A DNA stretch of 64,000 bases, taken from contig JAPLKG010000017.1 in NCBI GenBank assembly GCA_026388185.1, positions 186,001 through 250,000 on the forward strand, in the 5' to 3' direction. The DNA is from Candidatus Eisenbacteria bacterium. Lineage in GTDB: Bacteria; Eisenbacteria; RBG-16-71-46; JAFGJU01. A program made the position numbers and the translations under genes. The notes below the pieces were generated by a model. It did not search any database. It saw only the letters and a program-made list of their open reading frames with translations, and had not been told where the DNA came from. Position 1 is the stretch's first letter. Every line of letters begins with the position of its first letter. Shown here piece by piece: positions 52,860 to 62,331 of this stretch.

Positions 52860-52975
52860 TATGTGTAAGAGTGCCGCAGGCAGTATCGCAATTGTAGAGC
52901 GCTGCGGGTAGTGCACCTTTTTGTCAACATAGTGATACAACCGGGCTTATTGGAGGGTGCCTCGCGGCGAGGGCG

Positions 52976-54340
52976 ATGAAGAAGAATTTAACTTTCCGGA
53001 CTCTACTGGAAGATGTCATCCCGGTCGACAGGCTCACCATGGCCGAGCGGGGTGAAATTGCGCGCGCGCTGGCCCGCGACGACAAGTCAGAGCTTGAGGA
53101 CCTTGCGCTCAGGGCGATTGACAGACTTCAGCAACTGGGTTTTCTCAAGTACCTGGGTGAATCGCGTGAGGCACAAGAGAAAGTCATCCGTTACAGAAAC
53201 CTCCTCACTTCCGAATGCATAGCGATCAGAGTCCTCTCGACGACAATGGCGGACGGGGTGCTCAAGCTGAAACTGCCGCTCCCCGGGGCCAGAATCAGGG
53301 CGACGTTCGAGCAAGTGAGAGGGATTTTGTCGCTGGACGACAAGATCCTTACTGAAAAGGATAGGCTGCTTACTGGGACAAATGACATACTCGCCTTCGT
53401 TCTGGACTCTGCAAGAGAACTGACGGGTTGTGACCACACCACGTTCAGTCTTTCAAAGTCATCCAAGGAGAGGCTCAGGTATCTGGAGCCGATTGCACAG
53501 GAGCTTCAGACGGCGCACGAATACGTTGAGGAATGGGTCATCGACAAGGGTTTCATGCTCTACGCGGCGGACGTGTCCAGGACCCGTGAGATGGCGCAGA
53601 TAGTGCCTCCTCAATGCCAATCTGCGGCGATAGTGCGAGTGGGCGGCAATGGGCATCCTCTCTGCGGAGCGCTTCAGGTTTGCAGCACGAGGAAGGATTT
53701 TTTCAACGAGCAGAAGTTGATGCTCTTGAGTCTGCTGGCCGACAACTGCACTTCTCTTCTGACAAAAACCGAACGGCTCGGGAAGCTCGTGTTTGTCGAT
53801 TCCCTGACGCAAGTCTACAACCGTTCCTACTTTGACGTGCAGCTCAGTAACGAGATCGCCCGAGCCATGAGAGAAAAGAAGTCGATGGCGCTCTGCATCA
53901 TGGACATAGACGGCTTCAAGAGTTTTAATTCTCGCTTTGGATACGAAGGCGGCAATGAGGTCCTGCGCCAGGTGGCCATGATGCTCAAGACGGGCATCAG
54001 GCCTTTCGACTCGGCGGCGAGATGGGGAGGCGAAGAGTTTGCGGTGCTCTTGACGGCACCTGTCTCCGAGACTCAGGCGCGGGCCATTTGCGAGCGCTTG
54101 AGAACGGCGATAGAAAACGCGCAACTGCGAACGACCGATCTTTCCGGCAGTGTCGTCAATGCGACGGTGACCGTCAGCATAGGGGGGGCGCTTTATCCTG
54201 AAGACGCCCCCAACGCAAAAGAGCTCTGGAGGAAGGCGAACGAATCGCTACTCGAAGCAAAACGCCCTCCGAAGAACAAGACTCTATTCTGGGCCGAATT
54301 GGGACTGAACGACGATGGCCTTCCCGAGGCGGAAAAGTAG
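52976..54340 (+). CDS. Diguanylate cyclase with GAF-like sensor
   Basis: 454 aa. A helical N-terminus, a GAF-like region (about 125-280), and a GGDEF domain. The active site is GGEEF near residue 350, preceded five residues earlier by RPFD, fitting the RxxD inhibitory I-site. DSLTQVYNRSYFD and the metal-binding MDIDGFKSFNSRFGYEGGNEV are also present. It should make cyclic di-GMP under product inhibition. No cognate EAL or PilZ gene is in the window. ATG with GAGG six bases upstream. Confidence 0.93.
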   Translation: MKKNLTFRTLLEDVIPVDRLTMAERGEIARALARDDKSELEDLALRAIDRLQQLGFLKYLGESREAQEKVIRYRNLLTSECIAIRVLSTTMADGVLKLKLPLPGARIRATFEQVRGILSLDDKILTEKDRLLTGTNDILAFVLDSARELTGCDHTTFSLSKSSKERLRYLEPIAQELQTAHEYVEEWVIDKGFMLYAADVSRTREMAQIVPPQCQSAAIVRVGGNGHPLCGALQVCSTRKDFFNEQKLMLLSLLADNCTSLLTKTERLGKLVFVDSLTQVYNRSYFDVQLSNEIARAMREKKSMALCIMDIDGFKSFNSRFGYEGGNEVLRQVAMMLKTGIRPFDSAARWGGEEFAVLLTAPVSETQARAICERLRTAIENAQLRTTDLSGSVVNATVTVSIGGALYPEDAPNAKELWRKANESLLEAKRPPKNKTLFWAELGLNDDGLPEAEK

Positions 54341-54386
54341 TCAAGGCCTGGTCGCGAAGCTTTCGGCGGGAGCGGCTTACCTGTGG

Positions 54387-56387
54387 CTACCGGTCACCAA
54401 GTGTTATCTCGAGGATCTTGTCGCCTCTTTCAATGCGGTCCACTACGTCCATGCCGCTTACCACTTCACCGAATATGGTGTATCTTCCATCAAGGTGAGG
54501 CTGGGGCGAATGCGTAATGAAGAATTGACTACCGCCGGTGTCCTTGCCGGCCAGGGCCATCCCGACAATACCCGTGAGATAGTGTTTCCCATTGATTTCG
54601 CACCTGATCGTGTATCCCGGCCACCCCCAACCGTCTCCTCTCGGACAACCGCTCTGAATCACGAAATTGGGAACTACGCGATGGAAAGTGAGTCCGTTGT
54701 AAAAACCTTGCTCCGCGAGCTTCACGAAATTCTGGACCGTATTTGGCGCGTCCTCACCGAAAAGTCTAATCACAATATTACCGTTTTCTGTTCTGATTAC
54801 CGCCCGCCCGGTGTAGGACCGAGTCGAGACCCTGTAGCCCTGCGGTATTTCTGTGGGCGCGGGAAACGCCAGAAGGCTCAAAGCACGAAGACTGTCGGCG
54901 GGCGAAGCACCCCAGAGCTCCTTGAGCGCGCCGTAGGCTGCGTCCCTCACCCTGTAGTCGTCGTCAAACAATGACTCCCGGTATATCGAGAACGCCGCAA
55001 CAGCTCCGAGTTTCTTGAGAGTCTCGATTGCAGCAAGCCTCACGTCGGGCTCGGGACAGTCCTTCCACTTCTCGTAGACTTCCCTCACTGCCCCCACGGC
55101 CCTTGGGTCCCCGAGTTCCGCCCAGGCTTCACACACACTGGCTACGACAACCATGTCTGTGTCGGCGGCGGCGCTTCTGAGAAAACCGAGGTCCGTCTCA
55201 CCCTTTACCTTTCCCATACCGGCTATGCACGAGGCCCTGACGCGCCGGTCTGTCTCACGTGTGTAAACGCCGCGAAGCATGCCCGCGGAGCCCGAAATCC
55301 CCGCCTCGCCCAGAGCCTCATACGCAGAGGCCCTGACAAACCATACCGTGTCCTGGAAGATCGATTCTGTGAATCTCAATGCGGAAACCTTCCCGCAGAG
55401 AAGAATGGCCCTCGCGGCCTCCGCTCTCACGGAGGGGGAAGGGTCGGCTAAGAGGGCCGACAGGAAATCGGTGGCCGTCTCCGAGCCGATCATACCTAGA
55501 GAAGCGCACGCAGAAGCCCTCACGTGAAAAGATTCGTCTCCCAGTGCCGACACGAGTGAGGAGACGCTCTCCTGCTTCTTGAAAGAACCAAGGCTTTTCG
55601 CCGCGTTGACCCTGACGTGCCAATCTTTGTCGCTAAGAAGCGTTTTCAAGATGGGCACCGAGTCATCGTCACCGGTCTTTCCCAGCGCTCTGGCAGCGAA
55701 GCTCCTCACGAGCCAGCTCTTGTCACCTGCGAGCCTAGAAAGAACCTTGACAGATTTACCATGCGGTATGTTTTCCAGAGCATAGGCAACGCGCCACCGT
55801 AGCTCCTCATCCCTGGAGTCGGCAGCCTTCCAGAGAGCCGTTAGTGCCGTGCTGTCACGAAAGAAGGCCAAAGATAACGCCGCTTGCCGGGCCAGCAGCA
55901 CGTTGCTTGCTCCGAGAAGCCGCGAAAGCGGGCGCACCGCCCCGCGGCTCTTCGTTTTGCCGAGGGCCTCAATGGCAGCGAGTTTCACGTCCGGCGAAGA
56001 GTCGGAGAGAAGCTTGACAAGGGTTTTCGAAACAGAATCGACGCCGGAGTAGGCGAGAAAGGCAGGAGATGAGCCGATTTGTCCAAGGGCAAACGCGGCG
56101 AAGACGCGCACTTCCGGGGAGACGTCCCCGGCAGAACGCAAGACGTCGCCGATCGAACTCGTGTCCTGGATTCTGCCCAGGGCAAGAGCAGCTCTCGACC
56201 GAACAACAGGATCTTCATCGCCGAGAAAGCTGGCAACGACCGAGCTTGCGGCGCGGAGATCCTCAAGCGAAGCGATCTCTTCCAGCTTCTCGGGAGCAGT
56301 GAGAGCGAAGAGGAGGCACGGGTCCAAGACAAGGAGGGAACCGAGAAGAGCGAAGGCACCGATCCAGAATCGATGTTGACGTATCAT
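54387..56387 (-). CDS. HEAT-repeat protein fused to a cyclophilin-type prolyl isomerase
   Basis: 666 aa. Signal peptide ([19 protein letters not shown]), then about a dozen HEAT repeats (residues 50-500; [35 protein letters not shown]), and a C-terminal cyclophilin domain (about 525-666) with [19 protein letters not shown] and [20 protein letters not shown], including the catalytic Arg and the Gln/Phe pocket. Exported by its signal. It starts three bases after the C25 protease stop and so shares its promoter at 60542-60571. The combination suggests an extracytoplasmic folding factor docking onto its client. Confidence 0.9.
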   Translation of the reverse strand: MIRQHRFWIGAFALLGSLLVLDPCLLFALTAPEKLEEIASLEDLRAASSVVASFLGDEDPVVRSRAALALGRIQDTSSIGDVLRSAGDVSPEVRVFAAFALGQIGSSPAFLAYSGVDSVSKTLVKLLSDSSPDVKLAAIEALGKTKSRGAVRPLSRLLGASNVLLARQAALSLAFFRDSTALTALWKAADSRDEELRWRVAYALENIPHGKSVKVLSRLAGDKSWLVRSFAARALGKTGDDDSVPILKTLLSDKDWHVRVNAAKSLGSFKKQESVSSLVSALGDESFHVRASACASLGMIGSETATDFLSALLADPSPSVRAEAARAILLCGKVSALRFTESIFQDTVWFVRASAYEALGEAGISGSAGMLRGVYTRETDRRVRASCIAGMGKVKGETDLGFLRSAAADTDMVVVASVCEAWAELGDPRAVGAVREVYEKWKDCPEPDVRLAAIETLKKLGAVAAFSIYRESLFDDDYRVRDAAYGALKELWGASPADSLRALSLLAFPAPTEIPQGYRVSTRSYTGRAVIRTENGNIVIRLFGEDAPNTVQNFVKLAEQGFYNGLTFHRVVPNFVIQSGCPRGDGWGWPGYTIRCEINGKHYLTGIVGMALAGKDTGGSQFFITHSPQPHLDGRYTIFGEVVSGMDVVDRIERGDKILEITLGDR

Positions 56388-56390
56388 CTC

Positions 56391-59300
56391 TCACTCCACC
56401 TTTACGACTTTGCCCAAGAAGGAATCTCTCTTTCCCTGGACGTCCGTGACCGTAAGTCTGTACAGATACAGGCCATTCGCTATGCGGTTTCCTTCGGCGT
56501 CTCGGCCGTCCCAGATAACGCTGTTGTAGCCAACCCTGGCGTCTCCTTGCAAATCTAGGATCTTCCGACCCGAGACCGTGAAGATCTCTATCGAAACCTT
56601 CTGTAGTACCCCGGTGAGCTCATAGTTGAACGAAGTGACTTCCGCAAAGGGACTCGGGTAGCAGAACACGTTCATCAAGTTGAATTCCGCGGTCACGTTC
56701 ACTGTTACCCGACGCTCGATCCCGCCCACCTTCACAGTCAGAGTGTCCCCTCCCTCAGGCAGGAAAAGCTCGGCTTCAAGCCGCCAGGTTCTTCCAACCC
56801 CGTCAATCTGCTGCTTGCTCGTGACCACGGCCGCACTGTTGACGAAGAACTCCATCTCGTCCTGAGACAGAACAATCGGGCTTGAGACCAGAGCGCTGGC
56901 TGCGATGTTCGATGGAACCCAGTCTCCCTCGCGTATGGTCCTCCCGCCGACGCTGAAAGTCGTCGTCAATTCCACCTTGAGGACAAACTCGGTCTCGCGG
57001 CCGTTGACGTCCGTGGCGTGAAGCGTGATGTCGTAGGTGGCAGGACGCAGGACAGTGGGCCAGTAGAGATAAAATTTCCTGCTGGCGCCGGCGATTGTGT
57101 CGGCAAGCGCCGTGACCGCGTACTCGCTGCGCGGAATGATTCCCCTCCCCTCCGTTCCTGATTCCTCAATCCATACCGAAGTTTCATCTACCGCGACTTC
57201 ATCACTTACGTAGGCGCCGATACGGGCCGAATCGTCGGACGATTCGACATATACGCTCGATCCATCGACAAGCAGAGAATCATTCAGGCTGACGACGAAC
57301 TGAGGCGGTAACGCGTCCATGCGCAGGCCGGGATCCCCCAGCAGTGCGTATGTTCTCACAGACTGTTTGTTCAGATAGTCGCCCGACAGAAATCTTATCT
57401 TCCCCGACGTTATTATCTCTCCAAGTATCCACCGTGCGCCCCTCTTTCCTCTCAAGTCAGCGGTAGGTGGAGAGCCAAAGAACGCATCAAACAGGACGAC
57501 GTTCATGTCTGCCCGGATATTTGAGGGCAGATTTTCATATGCATCGCTCGAGAAAGTTGCAATCGCTCCTCTGGTTGGAAGAAGCAAGAGCTTCTCGGCA
57601 AGACAGTCACCTTGGCTTTTCTCTGTCTCACGATCGAAATCTCCGATGTGACAGGAAAACGCCGTGAAGACCCACGGCTTGTTGTAGTTGAGTACCGAGG
57701 GGACGTCATCGTCGTACACCCAGGAATAAAACAGTCTCTCGTGGGCCAACACGATCTGGCTCCCGTGGCCCTGATAGTTCACAAAAAGCCCACCCGTCGA
57801 AAGGCTTGACAAGAACTTTGGTTTCACTTCAGTCCTAACGTACTCTATCATGTCAGCCAGGGGAACGCTCTGCGGCTTGGGATAGGAAGGGACGGAATCC
57901 AGAAAGGTTCCCAGGTAGAAAGTATCCGCAGCGAAGCTGGGGGCGGCTGGGCTCGCGTTGACTATACGTCTTGCCTCATCCGATATAGACTTGAAGATGC
58001 GCTCACTGGTGCTTAAACGATCGTTCGCCATGTCGGCGCTGGAATACGAGTCATCCGCAACGAACAAACCTCTGCCTCGGAAATCCTCCGTGGTCGAGAA
58101 AGCCTCATAATTGATTATCTTCTGCACCAGGGCTGTGGCTTCCTCGCTGCTGCCGACTGTCAAGCGACCGACGTACATGTCAGGATAGTCGTCCTCCACC
58201 CCGTCCAGCGCTGTCACGAACCACTGTTCGTTTCCCACCAGTTCCTTTCCCGACGGGCCGGCTACGGGGCTGAACATGAGATAGGTAGGTACGAAGTCGG
58301 TGTCGCTTCGCGAAGCCACACCTTTGTAGTCTTCACTCGCGTCTCCGACCAGAAGAAGAAACAGGGGTGTTCCCCAGGAGCTGAACGCATATCTCATGTA
58401 GCGACGGATGGCTATTGGGGAGCGTCTCCCGCCGTTGAATTCATCGAAGACGTCGGTCAACTTCGCAAGTTCGACGTTGTGACCTTGCGATTCTCTGTGC
58501 GAGGCAAGAGGTGCCGTGAGAGGAGCAAAAGCGTCGTAGGCCACGATGAAGTAGTCTTTAGAGGCTCCCGAAGTCGCGAGGGAAGAAGGAGTGTCCGGCG
58601 CAATACTCGGCACATTGGGAAGGGCCCCCGTCGTTATCGCCGCGTATCGCTTGGGATAAACGCCTATCGAATCCCTGAACACGAGACTATACCCCGAAGC
58701 TTCAGAGGTTATCTGCGAGTCGTGGACGGTCAGAAGCACTGGATTAAGGGAATCAGTAACGTCATACAGCAGTATCCCCGGGGAAGGGAAACCGGTCAGG
58801 GTGAACTCGAGTTCGCCGGACAGAGTGCCACTGTTAAAGACAAGTACGCCGCCGGAAGCCGCAAACGTCTTGTAGTAGCTCACTTCAAACCAATCGAAGT
58901 AAGCACCGCTCCCAGTTACTTTCACACCGGAATCCAGCCTCTCACCGATGTAACGGAAAGTGTTATTCCCGCTCGCGAGCATGGTGTCCGGGATACTGAA
59001 TCCCGTGTCCAACGTTGCTTCGGCCTTGAATAGAGCGGTAGAAGGACCGAATTGCGCTTCGTTGAAAAGCGTGTCCGCCTTACCCCTGCTGTTTTCCAGA
59101 ATCATTGTGACGTAATGAAGGGACGGGATGAACCCCTGATACCTGGCTCTTATTCGCCAGGCCTTTGTCGTGTCGGGAGAATAAACAGAGAATGGAATTC
59201 TTATGTCGTGTGCGGTGGGCTGCTTCCAGAAATAGTAGTCCATGTTTTCTCTGGGAGGCACGTTCATGTAAAGTGAGTCTTTCTCGAATTGCTGGACGTG

Positions 59301-60440
59301 GAGAAAGGACGAGGGTTGCTGGGGGCTGCTTGACGAGCGCCAGGAATCCCTCTCGCTCACGAAGGACCCCGGCGAGTCCCCGACGGTCAGCCAGTAGACG
59401 TTGTCGTAAGAATAACGTGCCTCGAAGACATCGGTGGGAAAGCGATCACGAAAAGAGAGGCCGTAGAACACAAAATAGTCGTCGCCGTCGAAGTACCCAT
59501 TCGAATCAGCGTCTACGATGTGGATCGGAACATTCACCTGCTTGAAAGGAGAAGGGTCGTCCTCCTCGTAGAACTTCTCAAATAGGCGCACCTGGTCAAG
59601 CGGATACGCAGTGGACAGGCCTTGTATGCTCGAATAGGAGACCTTGTACACGCTTGACGAGTCTATGGCGATCTTGTATTCCTGCACGGCCTGAGACACA
59701 GGAAAAACGGTCTCGCCCTGCCGCGACTGTGGCTTCATGCGCCAGGGCCTGGCATCTTCGTAGTTGAGAAGAAGTCCCTGATAGAGCCCCTCGGAATAGA
59801 GCTCGAAAGACGGAGCCGGCTCCAGATTGACCCTTCTTGGCTCAGAAGAAGACCCGAAGTCGACCCTGACGACAAGTCTCCTTGAGTAGACCAGCAGACC
59901 GGAGGCTGGATAGTACTGAAAAGGAAAGAGACGCACAGGAACCACTCTCTGATGCCTCAAAGTCGCCGGTTCCCCAAGTCTTGCAACTTCGGACGGGAAT
60001 GGAGCAGTACCATGGTAGAAACTCTCGTCAATCGCAAACTCACGCACCGGGGTCGGAAACTCTCCGCCGCGTATGAAAGCCCTCGAGACCGGGACGGGAA
60101 CGACACCCGACCTCGTGGCAGTCTCGTTCGTCAGAACGTTCAGGCGCGGGGTGCTCGCGAAAGGTATTGCAATGAGACAGGAAGTAAATGGAAGCTGAGG
60201 AAGACCCTCGTCTTCCGTGGTGAGAAAGTCGGCGAGTTCGACCAAATGGAAGGTGCGCCCGTCCAGGGTTATGGAGGTTACCTCGAAAGTGTCAACCACG
60301 ACCTCAAGAGTGACTCCAGATTCGTCGCTCTTGAGAATCTGGATACCGGCCGCCAACTTGGCAAAGGCGGAGCCTTCCGGGAAGGCTGCTCCGAGCACGA
60401 ACAAGCCGAGTGTGACGACGAGTCTCAAATGGGTTTTCAA
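56391..60440 (-). CDS. Exported C25 (gingipain/PorU-like) protease with C-terminal FlgD-type Ig domain
   Basis: 1349 aa. Signal peptide (LRLVVTLGLFVLGAAFPEG), a propeptide-like N-terminal region with EGLPQLPFTSCLIAIP, then the C25 catalytic domain (about 630-1010): DYFIVAYDAFAPL, LLLVGDASEDY, VGRLTVGSSEEA, catalytic His in NYQGHGS near residue 890 and Cys in FTAFSCHIGDF near 930. Beta-sandwich domains follow. The last 95 residues form a FlgD/T9SS-type Ig module (VCYPSPF-like FCYPSPFAEVTSF, GRKILDLQG, NGLYLYRLTVTD). TTG start at 60440, forced by an in-frame TGA six bases earlier. Sorting by a type IX-like system is inferred. Confidence 0.9.
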   Translation of the reverse strand: MKTHLRLVVTLGLFVLGAAFPEGSAFAKLAAGIQILKSDESGVTLEVVVDTFEVTSITLDGRTFHLVELADFLTTEDEGLPQLPFTSCLIAIPFASTPRLNVLTNETATRSGVVPVPVSRAFIRGGEFPTPVREFAIDESFYHGTAPFPSEVARLGEPATLRHQRVVPVRLFPFQYYPASGLLVYSRRLVVRVDFGSSSEPRRVNLEPAPSFELYSEGLYQGLLLNYEDARPWRMKPQSRQGETVFPVSQAVQEYKIAIDSSSVYKVSYSSIQGLSTAYPLDQVRLFEKFYEEDDPSPFKQVNVPIHIVDADSNGYFDGDDYFVFYGLSFRDRFPTDVFEARYSYDNVYWLTVGDSPGSFVSERDSWRSSSSPQQPSSFLHVQQFEKDSLYMNVPPRENMDYYFWKQPTAHDIRIPFSVYSPDTTKAWRIRARYQGFIPSLHYVTMILENSRGKADTLFNEAQFGPSTALFKAEATLDTGFSIPDTMLASGNNTFRYIGERLDSGVKVTGSGAYFDWFEVSYYKTFAASGGVLVFNSGTLSGELEFTLTGFPSPGILLYDVTDSLNPVLLTVHDSQITSEASGYSLVFRDSIGVYPKRYAAITTGALPNVPSIAPDTPSSLATSGASKDYFIVAYDAFAPLTAPLASHRESQGHNVELAKLTDVFDEFNGGRRSPIAIRRYMRYAFSSWGTPLFLLLVGDASEDYKGVASRSDTDFVPTYLMFSPVAGPSGKELVGNEQWFVTALDGVEDDYPDMYVGRLTVGSSEEATALVQKIINYEAFSTTEDFRGRGLFVADDSYSSADMANDRLSTSERIFKSISDEARRIVNASPAAPSFAADTFYLGTFLDSVPSYPKPQSVPLADMIEYVRTEVKPKFLSSLSTGGLFVNYQGHGSQIVLAHERLFYSWVYDDDVPSVLNYNKPWVFTAFSCHIGDFDRETEKSQGDCLAEKLLLLPTRGAIATFSSDAYENLPSNIRADMNVVLFDAFFGSPPTADLRGKRGARWILGEIITSGKIRFLSGDYLNKQSVRTYALLGDPGLRMDALPPQFVVSLNDSLLVDGSSVYVESSDDSARIGAYVSDEVAVDETSVWIEESGTEGRGIIPRSEYAVTALADTIAGASRKFYLYWPTVLRPATYDITLHATDVNGRETEFVLKVELTTTFSVGGRTIREGDWVPSNIAASALVSSPIVLSQDEMEFFVNSAAVVTSKQQIDGVGRTWRLEAELFLPEGGDTLTVKVGGIERRVTVNVTAEFNLMNVFCYPSPFAEVTSFNYELTGVLQKVSIEIFTVSGRKILDLQGDARVGYNSVIWDGRDAEGNRIANGLYLYRLTVTDVQGKRDSFLGKVVKVE

Positions 60441-60749
60441 GGTTCAGTAGCTCCTGTTGCGTCAAAAAAGCTGCACTGGCGAACAAGAAGAACAAAAGGG
60501 AGTCCGATTAAGCTTACCCTTGTCCTCTCGCTGAAGTTCCTAGTATAGACAACCGGCGCTACGAGGGTCAACTTGAAAGCGTTCTTTGAGGCACGGCTCT
60601 CTCTTGCGGTGAGGAAGGGTTGCCACGAAAAGAAGCGTGGATGTCAAGTGTCGCCGGCCTCCCCTTTCGAGAAAACAACGTGGGCACCGGGGACACACGA
60701 GCGCCGTCCCGTCGGCGCAGGCAATATGCCGCGGAACGTAGTGAGGCAA
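60441..60749. other. Upstream region of the C25 protease operon
   Basis: 309 bp. Holds the promoter at 60542-60571 and a leader of about 95 nt. From 60572 to 60749 I find nothing beyond GC-rich inverted-repeat fragments; no terminator of the upstream parvulin gene is apparent. Confidence 0.5.
60542..60571 (-). promoter_or_regulatory. Sigma70 promoter of the C25 protease operon
   Basis: Minus strand TTGACC, 18 bp, TATACT (five of six bases in each box). Confidence 0.75.
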
Positions 60750-62072
60750 CTATTGAGGAAGCTGTAGTGCCTCGAGTGCTTCCTCATTCACTACTATCTT
60801 CGTCTTCGCCCTGAGTCCTTCAATTAGCCGCACAAGCGCATCATCGGCCTTGGCTAATCTCAGTTTTTGTACTATGGTCGGAGCACTTTCCTCGACCGTG
60901 AGAAGTCTAGGCCCCTGTCTTTCCAGTAGCTTGCCCAGATACCAGAGGCCGTCATTGGAAACCGGACCCGCGATCGCTCCGATTGGCTTGTCCCAAAGCG
61001 CGTCATAGAGCGCAAGGTTTCCTCCCCTGTCAATGAGCTCAGTGGTATCACAAGCAGCTTCCTGTGCCGAGTAGACGGACAAATCTATCGCCACGAATTC
61101 GAAGTCCTCGCCCTCAGCGAGCCTTCTTGCAGCCTTGTCTCCTACGTCTTCGGATTCAAAGCACATCGTTGCCAGTCTTATCAGGTTCGGGGTCACGTAG
61201 TAATCCTTCTTTTCATCGTAGTACTTCCTGACTTCCTCGTCTGTAACACTGCAAGTGTCCCGCAGTTGCATGAACATCCGGCTAAAAATGATTTCTTCCC
61301 TCTTGTTGGCTATTCTCTCCTTGAACCATGGATGCCCACGCAGCTCTCGCTTGTTGAATTCGTGTTCGAAAATGAGTTCTCGACCGAACTGTTTTGCAGC
61401 AAGATTGATCTCGTCGGAGTTACCTCCGGTCGGCCTAGCGAAGCCCGGCATGTTCTCAATGTACTCCACAAACTCGCCTATCGTGAGCTTGGCACCGACA
61501 ATGGAGGCGACAGGAATCCGTCCTTCTTCGTCGGTGAAAAGCTGGTGCCATACCACGCCGGATTGCGTTTCGGCGTCACCTGTGTCCATCCGCCGCACTC
61601 CACTCCTCTCCACCACCAGGGCAACCGCCTTCTCATCAACTTTGAGCTCGTAAGCGTTCTGGAGGCTGTCCACGAATTGATTGGCGATCTCCATCAGTTT
61701 GTTTGCCGGCACTTGTGATGAGGGCGTTCTGACCTCAGGGATTGCATCGAGATAGAGCGCTTGAATATACTGGCCTCTCGCGTACTCTGCAATCAGATCG
61801 TCCCAGGCAGAGAGAGTGTCCCACCCCAGGGCGTGAAAGTACTGACTCAAGAGGCGCTTGGCAATGAGCCTGTCAAGAAACTCTCTTTTGCCTTCGGGAG
61901 TTTTCGCAGGAGCGTCCTTGGCTGGCCCGACGCGCGCGAGGACAACAAGATATTCATCGGAAGCAATTGAGTAATCTCCCACTCTTGCAAGCTCAACTGC
62001 CTGAGAAGCCGAAAAAACGAAGGCAAGGAGCAACAGAGTACAAGTCGTCACCAGACAGGCTTTTGATTTCAT
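60750..62072 (-). CDS. SurA/PrsA-like parvulin-type periplasmic chaperone
   Basis: 440 aa from ATG 62072 (AAGGTGG about eight bases upstream; in-frame GTG 62084 also open). Signal peptide (CTLLLLAFVFSASQA). The N-terminal ARVGDYSIASDEYLV and GKREFLDRLIAKRLLSQY are typical SurA N-domain opening helices. The C-terminal third (LIRLATMCFESEDVGDKAARRL, GGNLALYDALWDKPIGAIAGPV) looks like a rotamase/parvulin domain but is diverged. Probable extracytoplasmic folding helper for the exported proteins encoded around it. Confidence 0.75.
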   Translation of the reverse strand: MKSKACLVTTCTLLLLAFVFSASQAVELARVGDYSIASDEYLVVLARVGPAKDAPAKTPEGKREFLDRLIAKRLLSQYFHALGWDTLSAWDDLIAEYARGQYIQALYLDAIPEVRTPSSQVPANKLMEIANQFVDSLQNAYELKVDEKAVALVVERSGVRRMDTGDAETQSGVVWHQLFTDEEGRIPVASIVGAKLTIGEFVEYIENMPGFARPTGGNSDEINLAAKQFGRELIFEHEFNKRELRGHPWFKERIANKREEIIFSRMFMQLRDTCSVTDEEVRKYYDEKKDYYVTPNLIRLATMCFESEDVGDKAARRLAEGEDFEFVAIDLSVYSAQEAACDTTELIDRGGNLALYDALWDKPIGAIAGPVSNDGLWYLGKLLERQGPRLLTVEESAPTIVQKLRLAKADDALVRLIEGLRAKTKIVVNEEALEALQLPQ

Positions 62073-62216
62073 CAGAGAACCCACCTTATCAACGTCGACG
62101 AGAAGCTCACGAGTTCCGCTAAGTCAGCTCGGGCCCAGCAAAGGCGACGGCAAGACGCTAGCGGCAGCCTTCAATCTCCTACCGCTTGAAACAAGCGAGC
62201 GTGAGCCGCACGCTCC

Positions 62217-62238
62217 GTTCGGATTCGACAATCCGAAC
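62217..62238 (-). promoter_or_regulatory. Perfect nine-pair hairpin in the parvulin leader
   Basis: GTTCGGATT and AATCCGAAC around a four-base loop. It lies just after a possible -10 (CTATAGT near 62245-62251 on the minus strand) and about 145 nt before the gene. No T-run follows, so it is not a terminator; operator or RNA-stability element possible. Confidence 0.4.
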
Positions 62239-62272
62239 ACTACAACTATAGCAGAGGCGGCTCAAGAGGGAC

Positions 62273-62310
62273 ACAAAAAAAGAGTGGAAGCCACGGCCGT
62301 GGCTTCCACT
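62273..62310 (-). terminator. Intrinsic terminator after the secreted 233-aa gene
   Basis: A perfect palindrome (62283-62310, arms AGTGGAAGCCACGG/CCGTGGCTTCCACT) followed on the minus strand by C and seven T. One of the strongest terminators in the window. Confidence 0.95.
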
Positions 62311-62331
62311 CCAGAGACTTTCTGCAACAGA

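Larger units (their letters stand above)
52341..52975. other. Divergent intergenic region with sigma54 and sigma70 promoters
   Basis: About 635 bp. It holds a sigma54-type element (52452-52467, minus) beside the palindrome CGACTAGTCG (52471-52480), a stem-loop CGACAG/CTGTCG (52395-52412), and a sigma70 promoter for the diguanylate cyclase (52830-52859, plus). Between 52490 and 52820 I see no gene with supportable codon pattern. Confidence 0.6.
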
